A stretch of DNA of 5,359 nucleotides from Clostridia bacterium (GCA_017621955.1 JAGASB010000117.1:1-5359), one strand, 5' to 3'. Positions 1-4,975 are shown, counted from the first letter of the stretch. Notes: generated from the sequence alone by a model not told the origin. Numbers and translations: made by a program.

Positions 1-701
1 AAAAACTTTATGACTTTACGCTAAATATGGGTGGTGGGCATATTGAAGGTTATTTTGTAAGCGACTTTGATAGCGTTATAAAGCAGTTTGAAGGGCTTTT
101 GGATAGCGAAAGGCTTATTAAAAAATACGGTAAAGAAGATAAGTTCTTATTTGCCGTAGGTGACGGAAACCATTCGCTTGCAACTGCAAAAACGCATTGG
201 AATAACGTTAAAGCAACTTTAAGTGAAAGTGAAAAAGAAGTTCACCCAGCAAGATACGCTCTTGTTGAACTTGTAAACGTATATGACGAAGGTATTTACT
301 TTGAGCCGATTTTCAGGTTTGTTTTCGGTATAGATAAGCAAAAGTTCTTAAAAGGTCTTGAAAAAGTTGACGGCGGTAAAATGCGTGTTTACAGCGATAA
401 AAAACTTAATGCGCAAGACGGAAAGAACGGACTACCCGACGGAATACGTGCGGTCGATGCCTACATAAAAGAATTTATTTCTAAAAACGGTGGCACGGTC
501 GATTACGTTCACGGTGAAGAAAATTTATTTAAGTTAATCGACGATAACGACAATTCGGTCGGTATTCTTTTTGAAAAGTTGGATAAAGGCGACTTGTTTA
601 AGTACGTTTCAAATAACGGTGCTTTTCCAAGGAAAACGTTTTCAATGGGGGAAGGTGTTGAAAAACGATATTATCTTGAAGGAAGAAGGATTACAAAATG
701 A
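1..701 (+). CDS. DUF1015 family protein, 3' part only
   Basis: The reading frame is open from position 3 to the TGA at 699-701, giving 232 visible residues with no stop before the window edge. The ATG at 27 is therefore almost certainly internal: the residues before it (LYDFTLN) continue into MGGGHIEGYFV, a segment I recognise from the body of DUF1015 proteins. Members are usually about 400 residues, so roughly the N-terminal 40% lies outside. The hallmark visible here is FAVGDGNHSLATAK, about 50 residues into the visible part and equivalent to the DGHHR-like motif of other members. No signal peptide or membrane segment is visible, so it is probably cytosolic. The biochemical function of the family is not established. 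Relatives often sit near serine biosynthesis genes, which cannot be checked here. Its stop overlaps the start of the aspartate kinase gene (ATGA), implying one mRNA and translational coupling. Confidence 0.85.
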   Translation, partial: KLYDFTLNMGGGHIEGYFVSDFDSVIKQFEGLLDSERLIKKYGKEDKFLFAVGDGNHSLATAKTHWNNVKATLSESEKEVHPARYALVELVNVYDEGIYFEPIFRFVFGIDKQKFLKGLEKVDGGKMRVYSDKKLNAQDGKNGLPDGIRAVDAYIKEFISKNGGTVDYVHGEENLFKLIDDNDNSVGILFEKLDKGDLFKYVSNNGAFPRKTFSMGEGVEKRYYLEGRRITK

Positions 702-2017
702 TTAAGGTATGTAAATTCGGCGGAACGTCTATGGCGGACGCTAACGCAATTAGACAGGTTAAAAGTATTATAAGTGCAGACGAAAGTAGAAGATATATAG
801 TAGTTTCTGCACCGGGTAAAAGATTTAAAGACGATATCAAGATTACCGATATGCTCTATCGTGCAAATAGCGAAGTTTTAGAGTGTGGTACTTGTAAAAA
901 AAGCTTTAAATTAATAAGGGATAGATTTACGGAAATCGTTAAGGATTTAGGTTTAACACTTGATATAGAAAGTATTCTTGATGAAACTGAAAAGGCAATC
1001 GACACTAATAAGAGTGCTGACTTTGCTGCATCACGCGGTGAGTATTTAAGCGCACGCATTATCGCTGACTTTTTAGGATTCAAGTTTGTGGACGCAGCTG
1101 AACTTGTAAGGTTTGATAGACACGGCAAACTTAACGACGACTATACCGATGATAAGGTTGCAAGCAGTCTTTCTCAAACCGAATATGCGGTTATCCCAGG
1201 CTTTTACGGAAAGAACTTCCAAGGCGAAATAAAAACGTTTAGCCGTGGTGGAAGCGATATAACAGGCTCAATTATCGCTCGTGGGGTAAAAGCCGATTTG
1301 TATGAAAATTGGACGGACGTAAGTGGATTTTTGGTTTGTGACCCAAGAATTGTTCCCGAAGCAAAGGTTATCAAACAAATTACTTATAAAGAAGTGCGTG
1401 AACTTTCTTATATGGGTGCTTCGGTGCTTCACGCAGAAGCAATTACGCCCGTTATGAAAAGGCGTATTCCTATAAACATCAAAAACACGTTTAAACCTGA
1501 CGATAAAGGCACTATGATAGTTCCTAACGAACAGTATAAAGCGGGGGACAGCGATAGTGTAATTACGGGTATTGCAGGCAAAAAGAACTTTACCGTATTA
1601 CTTCTTGAAAAATCAATGATGAACGCCGAAGTTGGCTTTATTCGTCGTGTGCTTTCAGTCGTTGAGCATTACGGAATGTGCGTTGAACATCTTCCGTCGG
1701 GCGTTGACACGTTATCAGTTGTTTTAGAAAGCGAACAACTTAAAGACGGTGTTCTTTCAGAAATGGTTAATGAAATTAGAGAAAACGTTAATCCCGACTA
1801 CGTTCACGTTATAGAAAATATATCGTTAATTGCAACCGTTGGACACGGTATGGCAATGCGCCCTGGTACTGCGGCAACGCTTTTTAATGCTCTTGCAAAG
1901 GAAAATATCAATATTAGAATGATTGACCAAGGTTCAAGCGAACTTAACATTATTATCGGCGTTGCTAACAGTGACTACGAAAAATGTATCCGTGCGATAT
2001 ACAATGCGTTTATCTAA
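698..2017 (+). CDS. lysC: Aspartate kinase (monofunctional, two ACT domains)
   Basis: This is aspartokinase, which phosphorylates L-aspartate to aspartyl-4-phosphate, the first step toward lysine, threonine, methionine and diaminopimelate. At 439 residues it has the usual single-function length, with no homoserine dehydrogenase fused. The kinase domain (about residues 1-280) shows KFGGTS at 6-11, SRGE at 112-115 (aspartate-binding region), FSRGGSDITG at 181-190 and TDVSG...CDPR at 206-217. Two ACT regulatory segments follow (about 288-350 and 372-436), the second containing GHGMAMRPG and IDQGSSELNI, so feedback inhibition by an end-product amino acid is expected. The sequence does not tell me whether lysine or threonine is the inhibitor, so the symbol is approximate. 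The start is the ATG at 698, with a GGAAGAAGGA ribosome site at 681-690 and a 4-bp overlap with the gene before. No lysine riboswitch is visible, as expected for a downstream operon gene. Confidence 0.95.
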   Translation: MIKVCKFGGTSMADANAIRQVKSIISADESRRYIVVSAPGKRFKDDIKITDMLYRANSEVLECGTCKKSFKLIRDRFTEIVKDLGLTLDIESILDETEKAIDTNKSADFAASRGEYLSARIIADFLGFKFVDAAELVRFDRHGKLNDDYTDDKVASSLSQTEYAVIPGFYGKNFQGEIKTFSRGGSDITGSIIARGVKADLYENWTDVSGFLVCDPRIVPEAKVIKQITYKEVRELSYMGASVLHAEAITPVMKRRIPINIKNTFKPDDKGTMIVPNEQYKAGDSDSVITGIAGKKNFTVLLLEKSMMNAEVGFIRRVLSVVEHYGMCVEHLPSGVDTLSVVLESEQLKDGVLSEMVNEIRENVNPDYVHVIENISLIATVGHGMAMRPGTAATLFNALAKENINIRMIDQGSSELNIIIGVANSDYEKCIRAIYNAFI

Positions 2018-2038
2018 ATTTATATAAAATAATCTAAC

Positions 2039-2070
2039 CCCCTAACTAAAAAACAGTTAGGGGAATTTTT
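2039..2070 (+). terminator. Intrinsic terminator after aspartate kinase
   Basis: A perfect 9-bp stem (CCCCTAACT at 2039-2047 with AGTTAGGGG at 2055-2063) closes a 7-nt A-rich loop and runs into AATTTTT. It begins 22 bp after the aspartate kinase stop and ends that operon. Confidence 0.92.
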
Positions 2071-2135
2071 ATGTTTAACCTTGCTTTGAGTTGTGAAAAA
2101 ATATGATTATTTTTTTAAAAAATCATCAAAAAGTA

Positions 2136-2165
2136 TATACATTTTTTATGGGTATGTGCTATAAT
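2136..2165 (+). promoter_or_regulatory. Extended -10 promoter for malic enzyme unit
   Basis: TATAAT at 2160-2165 is preceded by TG and one base (TGCTATAAT), a classic extended -10. TATACA at 2136-2141 is a 4-of-6 match to the -35 box with an 18-bp spacer. Transcription would start near 2172, leaving a leader of about 150 nt before the ATG at 2321. It is the best sigma-A-type site between the upstream terminator and the malic enzyme gene. Confidence 0.7.
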
Positions 2166-2170
2166 ACTCT

Positions 2171-2320
2171 AAGTGGTTTGAAGCGGACTACAACTAAAAG
2201 TTAGCGTGGCTTTTTGTGTAAATAGTTTTGTTAATTTTATAAACCAAATTCGTGTAGAGTAATATATAATATATTAAGAAAAAATAAAAATTTTTACTAA
2301 GGATAGGAGGTAATATAAAT
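2171..2320 (+). promoter_or_regulatory. Long 5' leader of malic enzyme mRNA
   Basis: About 150 nt separate the inferred start site from the malic enzyme ATG. Short pairings can be drawn: TGGTTT (2174-2179) with AAACCA (2241-2246) enclosing AAGC (2181-2184) with GCTT (2209-2212), and an inner AACT/AGTT hairpin (2192-2202). The hairpin at 2181-2212 is followed by a short T run. A perfect AT dyad lies at 2260-2276, and a strong AGGAGG ribosome site at 2305-2310 stands 10 nt from the start. I do not recognise a known riboswitch class. The pairings are short and unproven. Confidence 0.35.
2260..2276. repeat. 17-bp perfect AT-only dyad in malic enzyme leader
   Basis: TAATATAT at 2260-2267 and ATATATTA at 2269-2276 are exact reverse complements around a single central A. 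The spacing and symmetry resemble an operator for a dimeric repressor, downstream of the inferred start site. In sequence this AT-rich such dyads also arise by chance, so the role is uncertain. Confidence 0.4.
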
Positions 2321-3502
2321 ATGGATTACGCACAAGAATCATTAAAACTTCACGGTCGTTTAAAGGGGAAAATTGAAGTAATTTCAAAGGTAAGGGTGGA
2401 AAACAAAGAAGATTTGTCACTTGCATACACGCCAGGTGTTGCTCAGCCGTGTCTTGAAATCAATAAAGACTACAACAAATCGTTTGAACTTACTGCTAGG
2501 GGTAATACGGTAGCTGTAATAACTGACGGTACGGCAGTTTTGGGACTTGGTGATATCGGTCCAGAAGCAGGTATGCCCGTTATGGAAGGTAAATGCGTGC
2601 TATTTAAAACGTTTGGTGGGGTAGATGCTATTCCGCTTTGCGTTAGGAGCAAAAACGTTGATGAAATCGTTAATACTGTTAAACTACTTGCCGGTAGCTT
2701 TGGCGGTGTAAATTTAGAAGATATTTCTGCACCAAGATGCTTTGAAATTGAAAAAAGACTTAAAGAAGACCCCGAAGTTGATATTCCTATTTTCCACGAT
2801 GACCAACACGGTACGGCGGTAGTATGTGTAGCCGCTTGTATTAACGCTCTTAAACTTGTTGGCAAAAAATGGGAAGATATCAGCATCGTATTTAGTGGCG
2901 CAGGCGCAGCGGGCGAAGCAATCGCTAAACTTATGATTAGTATGGGTGCAAAAGACGTGGTTATGTGTGACCGTCACGGCATCATTTATAAGGGCAGAAA
3001 AGAAGGTATGAACTCTGCAAAAGAAGAAATTGCAGAATTTACTAATAAACTTGGTAAGAAAGGTTCGTTAGCTGAGGCGCTTGTCGGTGCAGATATGTTC
3101 GTAGGCGTAAGTTCACCAGGACTTTTGACTCAGGATATGGTTCGTTCAATGAATAAGGGTGCAATCGTTATGCCTATGGCAAACCCCACGCCCGAAATTA
3201 TGCCTGATTTAGCGTTGGAAGCAGGTGCAGCAGTTGTTGGTACGGGTAGAAGTGACTTCCCCAACCAAATCAATAACGTTCTTGCTTTCCCTGGTATTTT
3301 CCGTGGTGCGCTTGATTGTAGGGCAACCGATATTAACGAAGAAATGAAAATCGCCGCAGCAACGGCAATAGCATCTTTGGTTTCTGATGAAGAACTTAAA
3401 GCAGATTACATTATTCCTACACCGTTTGATAAGCGTGTAGGTCCAACCGTTGCAAAAGCAGTAAAAGAAGCCGCAATCAAAACAGGCGTGAATAGAATTT
3501 AA
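2321..3502 (+). CDS. Malic enzyme (NAD(P)-dependent, decarboxylating)
   Basis: This enzyme oxidatively decarboxylates L-malate to pyruvate and CO2, reducing NAD+ or NADP+, in the cytosol. At 393 residues it belongs to the short bacterial type (B. subtilis YtsJ-like) and lacks the phosphotransacetylase-like extension of E. coli MaeB. Visible catalytic features are YTPGVA at 36-41 (general acid Tyr36), MEGKCVLFK with Lys91, metal ligands in LED (Glu133, Asp134) and FHDDQHGT (Asp159/160), the nucleotide-binding loop GAGAAG at 193-198, and ANPTPE at 287-292. The phrase there reads MPMANPTPE. Cofactor preference cannot be settled by eye; an acidic residue follows the second beta strand (MCDRHG, Asp217). 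The start is secure: AGGAGG at 2305-2310 lies 10 nt upstream. It has its own promoter and long leader and is followed 4 bp later by an MGMT-family gene. Confidence 0.96.
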   Translation: MDYAQESLKLHGRLKGKIEVISKVRVENKEDLSLAYTPGVAQPCLEINKDYNKSFELTARGNTVAVITDGTAVLGLGDIGPEAGMPVMEGKCVLFKTFGGVDAIPLCVRSKNVDEIVNTVKLLAGSFGGVNLEDISAPRCFEIEKRLKEDPEVDIPIFHDDQHGTAVVCVAACINALKLVGKKWEDISIVFSGAGAAGEAIAKLMISMGAKDVVMCDRHGIIYKGRKEGMNSAKEEIAEFTNKLGKKGSLAEALVGADMFVGVSSPGLLTQDMVRSMNKGAIVMPMANPTPEIMPDLALEAGAAVVGTGRSDFPNQINNVLAFPGIFRGALDCRATDINEEMKIAAATAIASLVSDEELKADYIIPTPFDKRVGPTVAKAVKEAAIKTGVNRI

Positions 3503-3506
3503 GTCT

Positions 3507-3809
3507 ATGAACTTTTTTGAACAGGTTTATCAAGTGGTGAAAAGTATTCCTTACGGAAAGGTGCTAAGCTATGGCGAAATTGCACGGATACTTGGTAAGC
3601 CAAAGATGGTAAGGCAAGTCGGGTGGGCGTTACACGTTAATCCTGACCCTAAAAATATACCTTGTTATAGGGTTGTGGATAGGTTTGGGCACGTTTCAAA
3701 AGCGTTTGCGTTTGGTGGTGAAAACCGCCAAAGACAACTTTTAGAACAAGAAGGAATAATTTTTGATAAAAAAGGTTGTGTAAAGCCTTGCTTTTTTGCT
3801 CTAAAATGA
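3507..3809 (+). CDS. MGMT-family protein (alkylguanine transferase-like)
   Basis: A 100-residue protein corresponding only to the DNA-binding/active-site domain of O6-alkylguanine-DNA alkyltransferases; the N-terminal ribonuclease-like domain of Ogt is absent. Visible in order are the winged-helix segment SYGEIARILG (21-30), the Arg of the VRQVGWAL helix (Arg36, the usual base-flipping arginine), NP (45-46), the active-site motif IPCYRVV with Cys53, and KAFAFGG (65-71). The canonical motif is PCHRV; here His is Tyr. The acceptor cysteine is kept, unlike alkyltransferase-like proteins that replace it, so it may act as a suicide methyltransferase or only as a lesion-recognition protein. The gene starts 4 bp after malic enzyme and no good ribosome site precedes it, suggesting coupled translation. 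Co-transcription with malic enzyme need not mean a shared function. Confidence 0.9.
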   Translation: MNFFEQVYQVVKSIPYGKVLSYGEIARILGKPKMVRQVGWALHVNPDPKNIPCYRVVDRFGHVSKAFAFGGENRQRQLLEQEGIIFDKKGCVKPCFFALK

Positions 3810-3828
3810 TTATAATAGTTAATGCTTG

Positions 3829-3856
3829 ATTGCCCGTGCATAAAAGCACGGGCAAT
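3829..3856 (+). terminator. GC-rich hairpin closing the malic enzyme unit
   Basis: A perfect 11-bp stem (ATTGCCCGTGC at 3829-3839 with GCACGGGCAAT at 3846-3856) with a 6-nt loop begins 20 bp after the MGMT-family stop. The position and strength fit a transcription terminator. It lacks a U run on either strand, so termination could be partial or the hairpin may mainly stabilise the mRNA 3' end. Confidence 0.6.
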
Positions 3857-3878
3857 TAAAACATTTATATATTAAGTT

Positions 3879-3935
3879 CGCTACCATTAGTTAGTAGTGG
3901 CGTGTCAATATATATAATTAAATAGTTAATATAAT
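3879..3935 (+). promoter_or_regulatory. Putative promoter region of tRNA-Pro
   Basis: TATAAT at 3913-3918 would start transcription near 3925, leaving a leader of about 10 nt before the tRNA. The -35 match is poor (TTAGTA at 3891-3896, 16-bp spacer). An imperfect hairpin at 3879-3902 covers the -35 area. A second TATAAT at 3930-3935 touches the mature tRNA 5' end and is too close to serve it. Confidence 0.4.
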
Positions 3936-4011
3936 CGGGGTGTAGCGCAGTTGGTAGCGCGCTTGGTTCGGGACCAAGAGGTCGTGGGTTCAAATCCCGT
4001 CACTCCGACCA
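3936..4011 (+). tRNA. tRNA-Pro, anticodon CGG
   Basis: A complete 76-nt cloverleaf can be drawn. The acceptor stem pairs CGGGGTG (3936-3942) with CACTCCG (4001-4007) with one G-T wobble. The anticodon arm CTTGG-TTCGGGA-CCAAG gives anticodon CGG, reading the proline codon CCG. The T loop is TTCAAAT (3989-3995), on a stem that includes two wobble pairs, and CCA is encoded at 4009-4011. CCG is not a favoured codon in such AT-rich genomes, so this is usually the rarer proline isoacceptor. The 3' end of this gene is duplicated 160 bp downstream (see the repeat entries). Confidence 0.96.
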
Positions 4012-4016
4012 AGAAA
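3999..4016 (+). repeat. tRNA 3'-end direct repeat, copy 1 (in the gene)
   Basis: The 18 bp covering the last 13 nt of tRNA-Pro (GTCACTCCGACCA) plus AAGAA-A flank recur exactly at 4159-4176. This copy forms the 3' end of the intact tRNA. Repeats of a tRNA 3' end are the usual mark of attachment sites used by integrases, although no integrase gene is visible here. Confidence 0.9.
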
Positions 4017-4054
4017 CAAAAAGGAAGTGGAAAGAATCCACTTTCTTTTTGTTT
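4014..4054 (+). terminator. Long hairpin terminator directly after tRNA-Pro
   Basis: Bases 4014-4030 pair with 4038-4054 to give a 17-bp stem with one G-T wobble and a 7-nt loop. The descending arm holds CTTTTTG, so the A-rich and T-rich flanks are part of the stem. It starts 3 nt beyond the CCA end and can work in both directions. Confidence 0.85.
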
Positions 4055-4152
4055 GTGTTGCTTAAAGCAACACAATTTGAACCAAGGTTCAATCCACTAG
4101 CGTGGGACGGCAACCCTTTTGTCGCTGTGCGACATTTCCCCTAGCAGGGGAA
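4053..4152. repeat. Array of back-to-back perfect hairpins
   Basis: About 100 bp between the two tRNA-end copies are almost entirely hairpins: TTGTGTTGCT/AGCAACACAA (4053-4075, 10 bp), TTGAACC/GGTTCAA (4077-4092), CCAC/GTGG (4094-4105), TGTCGC/GCGACA (4120-4134) and TTCCCCT/AGGGGAA (4136-4152). No coding frame is convincing. The pattern of short hairpins separated by CAACCCTTTT resembles dispersed REP/MITE-like repeats that I recall from gut Clostridia, but I cannot confirm its copy number here. Confidence 0.65.
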
Positions 4153-4158
4153 TTCCTT

Positions 4159-4176
4159 GTCACTCCGACCAAGAAA
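4159..4176 (+). repeat. tRNA 3'-end direct repeat, copy 2 (orphan)
   Basis: Exact 18-bp copy of 3999-4016, offset by 160 bp, with no tRNA body in front of it. It is followed by its own terminator hairpin, as the functional copy is. This is what remains when an element inserts at a tRNA 3' end and rebuilds the gene with its own copy, or when a tandem tRNA gene loses its body. Confidence 0.9.
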
Positions 4177-4207
4177 AAAGGCAGTCTTTGGGCTGTCTTT
4201 TTTCTTG
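4170..4207 (+). terminator. Hairpin terminator after orphan tRNA 3' end
   Basis: A 15-bp stem pairs 4170-4184 with 4193-4207, with one G-T wobble and an 8-nt loop. The descending arm contains CTTTTTTC. Its layout (tRNA end, AAGAAA, hairpin, T run) matches the terminator after the intact tRNA, and it is probably the original tRNA-Pro terminator. Confidence 0.8.
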
Positions 4208-4313
4208 TGTGGTGGGATTAGAATAGGGAAATAGTATTTTATAATCATTTTTTTAAAATACACAAATAAATAAACCGTATTAGTTTTTTTGATAAATTTA
4301 ATACCAAAAAGAG

Positions 4314-4349
4314 AAACCCCGCTTGGCAAATATTGCCAAGCGGGGTTTT
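4314..4349. terminator. Orphan strong bidirectional terminator
   Basis: A perfect 16-bp stem (4314-4329 with 4333-4348, core CCCCGCTTGGCAA) with a 3-nt ATA loop ends in TTTT. An A-rich run before it gives a T run on the other strand. No gene ends immediately upstream on either strand. The 106 bp between 4208 and 4313 are AT-rich and hold no ORF I can support. Confidence 0.85.
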
Positions 4350-4569
4350 GTGTCGGTTGAAATGATGGTACACCCACCGTCAGAACGGAGCAAAGCGGAG
4401 TTGAAGTAAATTTACAAGTTTGATTTTTTAAGGTGTGAAATTAATTCACATAAATTGTGCGATTAATGTCGTAAAATCGAAAAAATATGTTAAAATATAA
4501 CAAAAACTGTTATTATCTATAAGTTTTGAAAAAATAAAAAAATATTTATAAAAAAGTGTCGTAAAACAG
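4350..4569. other. Gene-free spacer with possible regulatory repeats
   Basis: I see no gene here. At 4371-4400 a GC-richer patch carries CCGT/ACGG and two CGGAG units, and may be a fragment of a dispersed repeat. From about 4405 the DNA is very AT-rich, with A tracts just upstream of the strong promoter at 4570 that could act as an UP element. TGTCGTAAAA occurs exactly at 4467-4476 and 4557-4566. TGTGA and TCACA face each other at 4434-4450 with a 7-bp spacer. Confidence 0.5.
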
Positions 4570-4598
4570 TTGACAATATTTCGTTTGTAAATTATAAT
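4570..4598 (+). promoter_or_regulatory. Perfect-consensus sigma-A promoter
   Basis: TTGACA at 4570-4575 and TATAAT at 4593-4598 are both exact matches, separated by the ideal 17 bp, with A tracts upstream. The start site should be near 4605. It is the strongest promoter in the window by inspection, and the only ORF it obviously serves has 30 codons. Confidence 0.88.
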
Positions 4599-4604
4599 AC
4601 GGGT

Positions 4605-4731
4605 GAAAATTCCAAAAAGATTTTTCATACAACTTAATATTTTGTTGTTGCTTTTAATTGACAAATAATTAAGTGAGTTGGCGTGCTTGCTTATAAAAAA
4701 TTTCTGGCAAGATGCGCAAAGGAGGGTAACA
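4605..4731 (+). ncRNA. Structured leader of the small ORF, unknown class
   Basis: About 127 nt lie between the predicted start site and the small ORF. Three consecutive hairpins can be drawn: TGAAAA/TTTTCA (4604-4627); a longer arm 4633-4645 with 4661-4673 interrupted by a 2x2 internal loop; and 4681-4690 with 4707-4717, a 10-bp stem with one bulged A and two wobbles. The last ends immediately before the AAAGGAGG ribosome site at 4718-4725. Such a layout suits a cis-regulatory RNA controlling translation. I do not recognise tmRNA, RNase P, SRP or a known riboswitch in it. Confidence 0.4.
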
Positions 4732-4824
4732 ATGAAAAAGTTCTTTGAAGGATGCGAAAAGATGTTATTAAGGTCTAACGGACTTGCAACTTTTTTTATG
4801 TTAAACATTAATAACAAGTTTTAA
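4732..4824 (+). CDS. Small 30-residue protein of unknown function
   Basis: An ATG with an excellent AAAGGAGG ribosome site (4718-4725) opens 30 codons ending at TAA 4822-4824. The peptide begins MKKFFEGCEKMLLRSNG, a basic amphipathic stretch with one Cys at position 8, followed by the hydrophobic segment LATFFML and a polar end NINNKF. It is too short for a normal transmembrane helix plus flanks but could lie in a membrane surface. It has its own perfect promoter, a structured leader and a dedicated terminator, so it is a self-contained unit. I do not recognise the family. Options are a small membrane-active peptide such as a type I toxin, a leader peptide, or an ORF carried on a regulatory RNA. 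Coding is supported by the ribosome site rather than by homology. Confidence 0.55.
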   Translation: MKKFFEGCEKMLLRSNGLATFFMLNINNKF

Positions 4825-4828
4825 TCGC

Positions 4829-4855
4829 AAAAAAAGATTATAGGTTATAATCTTT
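4829..4855 (-). terminator. Minus-strand terminator facing the small ORF
   Basis: AAAGATTATA (4833-4842) and TATAATCTTT (4846-4855) form a perfect 10-bp stem with a 3-nt loop. Read on the minus strand it runs into a T tract (complement of the A run at 4829-4835), so it would stop transcription arriving from higher coordinates. Read on the plus strand it has no T tract. Confidence 0.6.
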
Positions 4856-4861
4856 CGGGTA

Positions 4862-4899
4862 CTCTTAATCGGTGGTGATTAAGGGGCTTTTTTCTTTTT
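4862..4899 (+). terminator. Intrinsic terminator of the small-ORF unit
   Basis: CTTAATC (4864-4870) pairs with GATTAAG (4877-4883), extended by a G-T and a C-G pair, around the loop GGTGGT. A long T tract (4888-4899 with one C) follows. It lies 38 bp beyond the small ORF stop and gives a transcript of about 295 nt from the promoter at 4570. Confidence 0.85.
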
Positions 4900-4975
4900 A
4901 AAGGCTTATAAACGTCGTTAACTGCCCTTCGCAAAAGATCTCAATGACCAGGCGGTCAATTTCGTCCTTTTGCAT
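4898..4975 (-). other. GC-rich patch with a 25-codon minus-strand ORF
   Basis: Positions 4901-5000 are 49% GC, while the next 100 bp are 23%. On the minus strand an ATG at 4975 opens 25 codons, starting MQKDEIDRLVIEIF, with codons such as CGC, CTG and GTC, and ending at TAA 4898-4900 within the T tract of the plus-strand terminator. No ribosome site is visible and a matching promoter near 5020-5034 is weak. The same stretch can fold as GCAAAAG/CTTTTGC (4931-4937 with 4967-4973) around TGACC/GGTCA. It may be a remnant of a transferred gene, a short convergent RNA, or a small peptide gene. Confidence 0.25.

Noticed and set aside
27..29. ATG at 27 as the start of the DUF1015 gene
   Set aside because: The frame is open to the window edge and the residues before this Met belong to a conserved family segment; no ribosome site precedes it.
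856..1128. Minus-strand ORF inside aspartate kinase
   Set aside because: It is the antisense shadow of a well-conserved coding region, as are the minus-strand ORFs at 2470-2886 and 2714-2977 in malic enzyme and at 3649-3855 in the MGMT-family gene.
3930..3935. TATAAT touching the 5' end of tRNA-Pro
   Set aside because: Transcription from it would begin inside the tRNA, so it cannot make a functional product.
4086..4176. A second, intact tRNA ending at the orphan tRNA 3' sequence
   Set aside because: No 5' acceptor strand, D arm or anticodon arm can be drawn; only the final 13 nt match. A short GGTTCAATCC resembling a T arm at 4086-4095 is not placed correctly.
4141..4377. Minus-strand ORF of 78 codons across the orphan terminators
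   Set aside because: It runs through two strong terminator hairpins and the duplicated tRNA end; the product resembles no family.
4434..4450. CRP/FNR-like TGTGA...TCACA site
   Set aside because: The half-sites are separated by 7 bp instead of the usual 6, it lies about 120 bp before the nearest promoter, and no matching regulator is in view.
4658..4663. Second TTGACA as another promoter before the small ORF
   Set aside because: The 17-bp-downstream position reads GCGTGC, not a -10 box; the bases fit better as part of the leader hairpin arm at 4661-4673.
4446..4817. Minus-strand ORF of 123 codons over the small-ORF promoter
   Set aside because: It covers a perfect promoter, structured leader and the plus-strand small ORF, has a low-complexity Phe/Ile/Asn/Lys-rich product typical of AT-rich noise, and lacks a good ribosome site.
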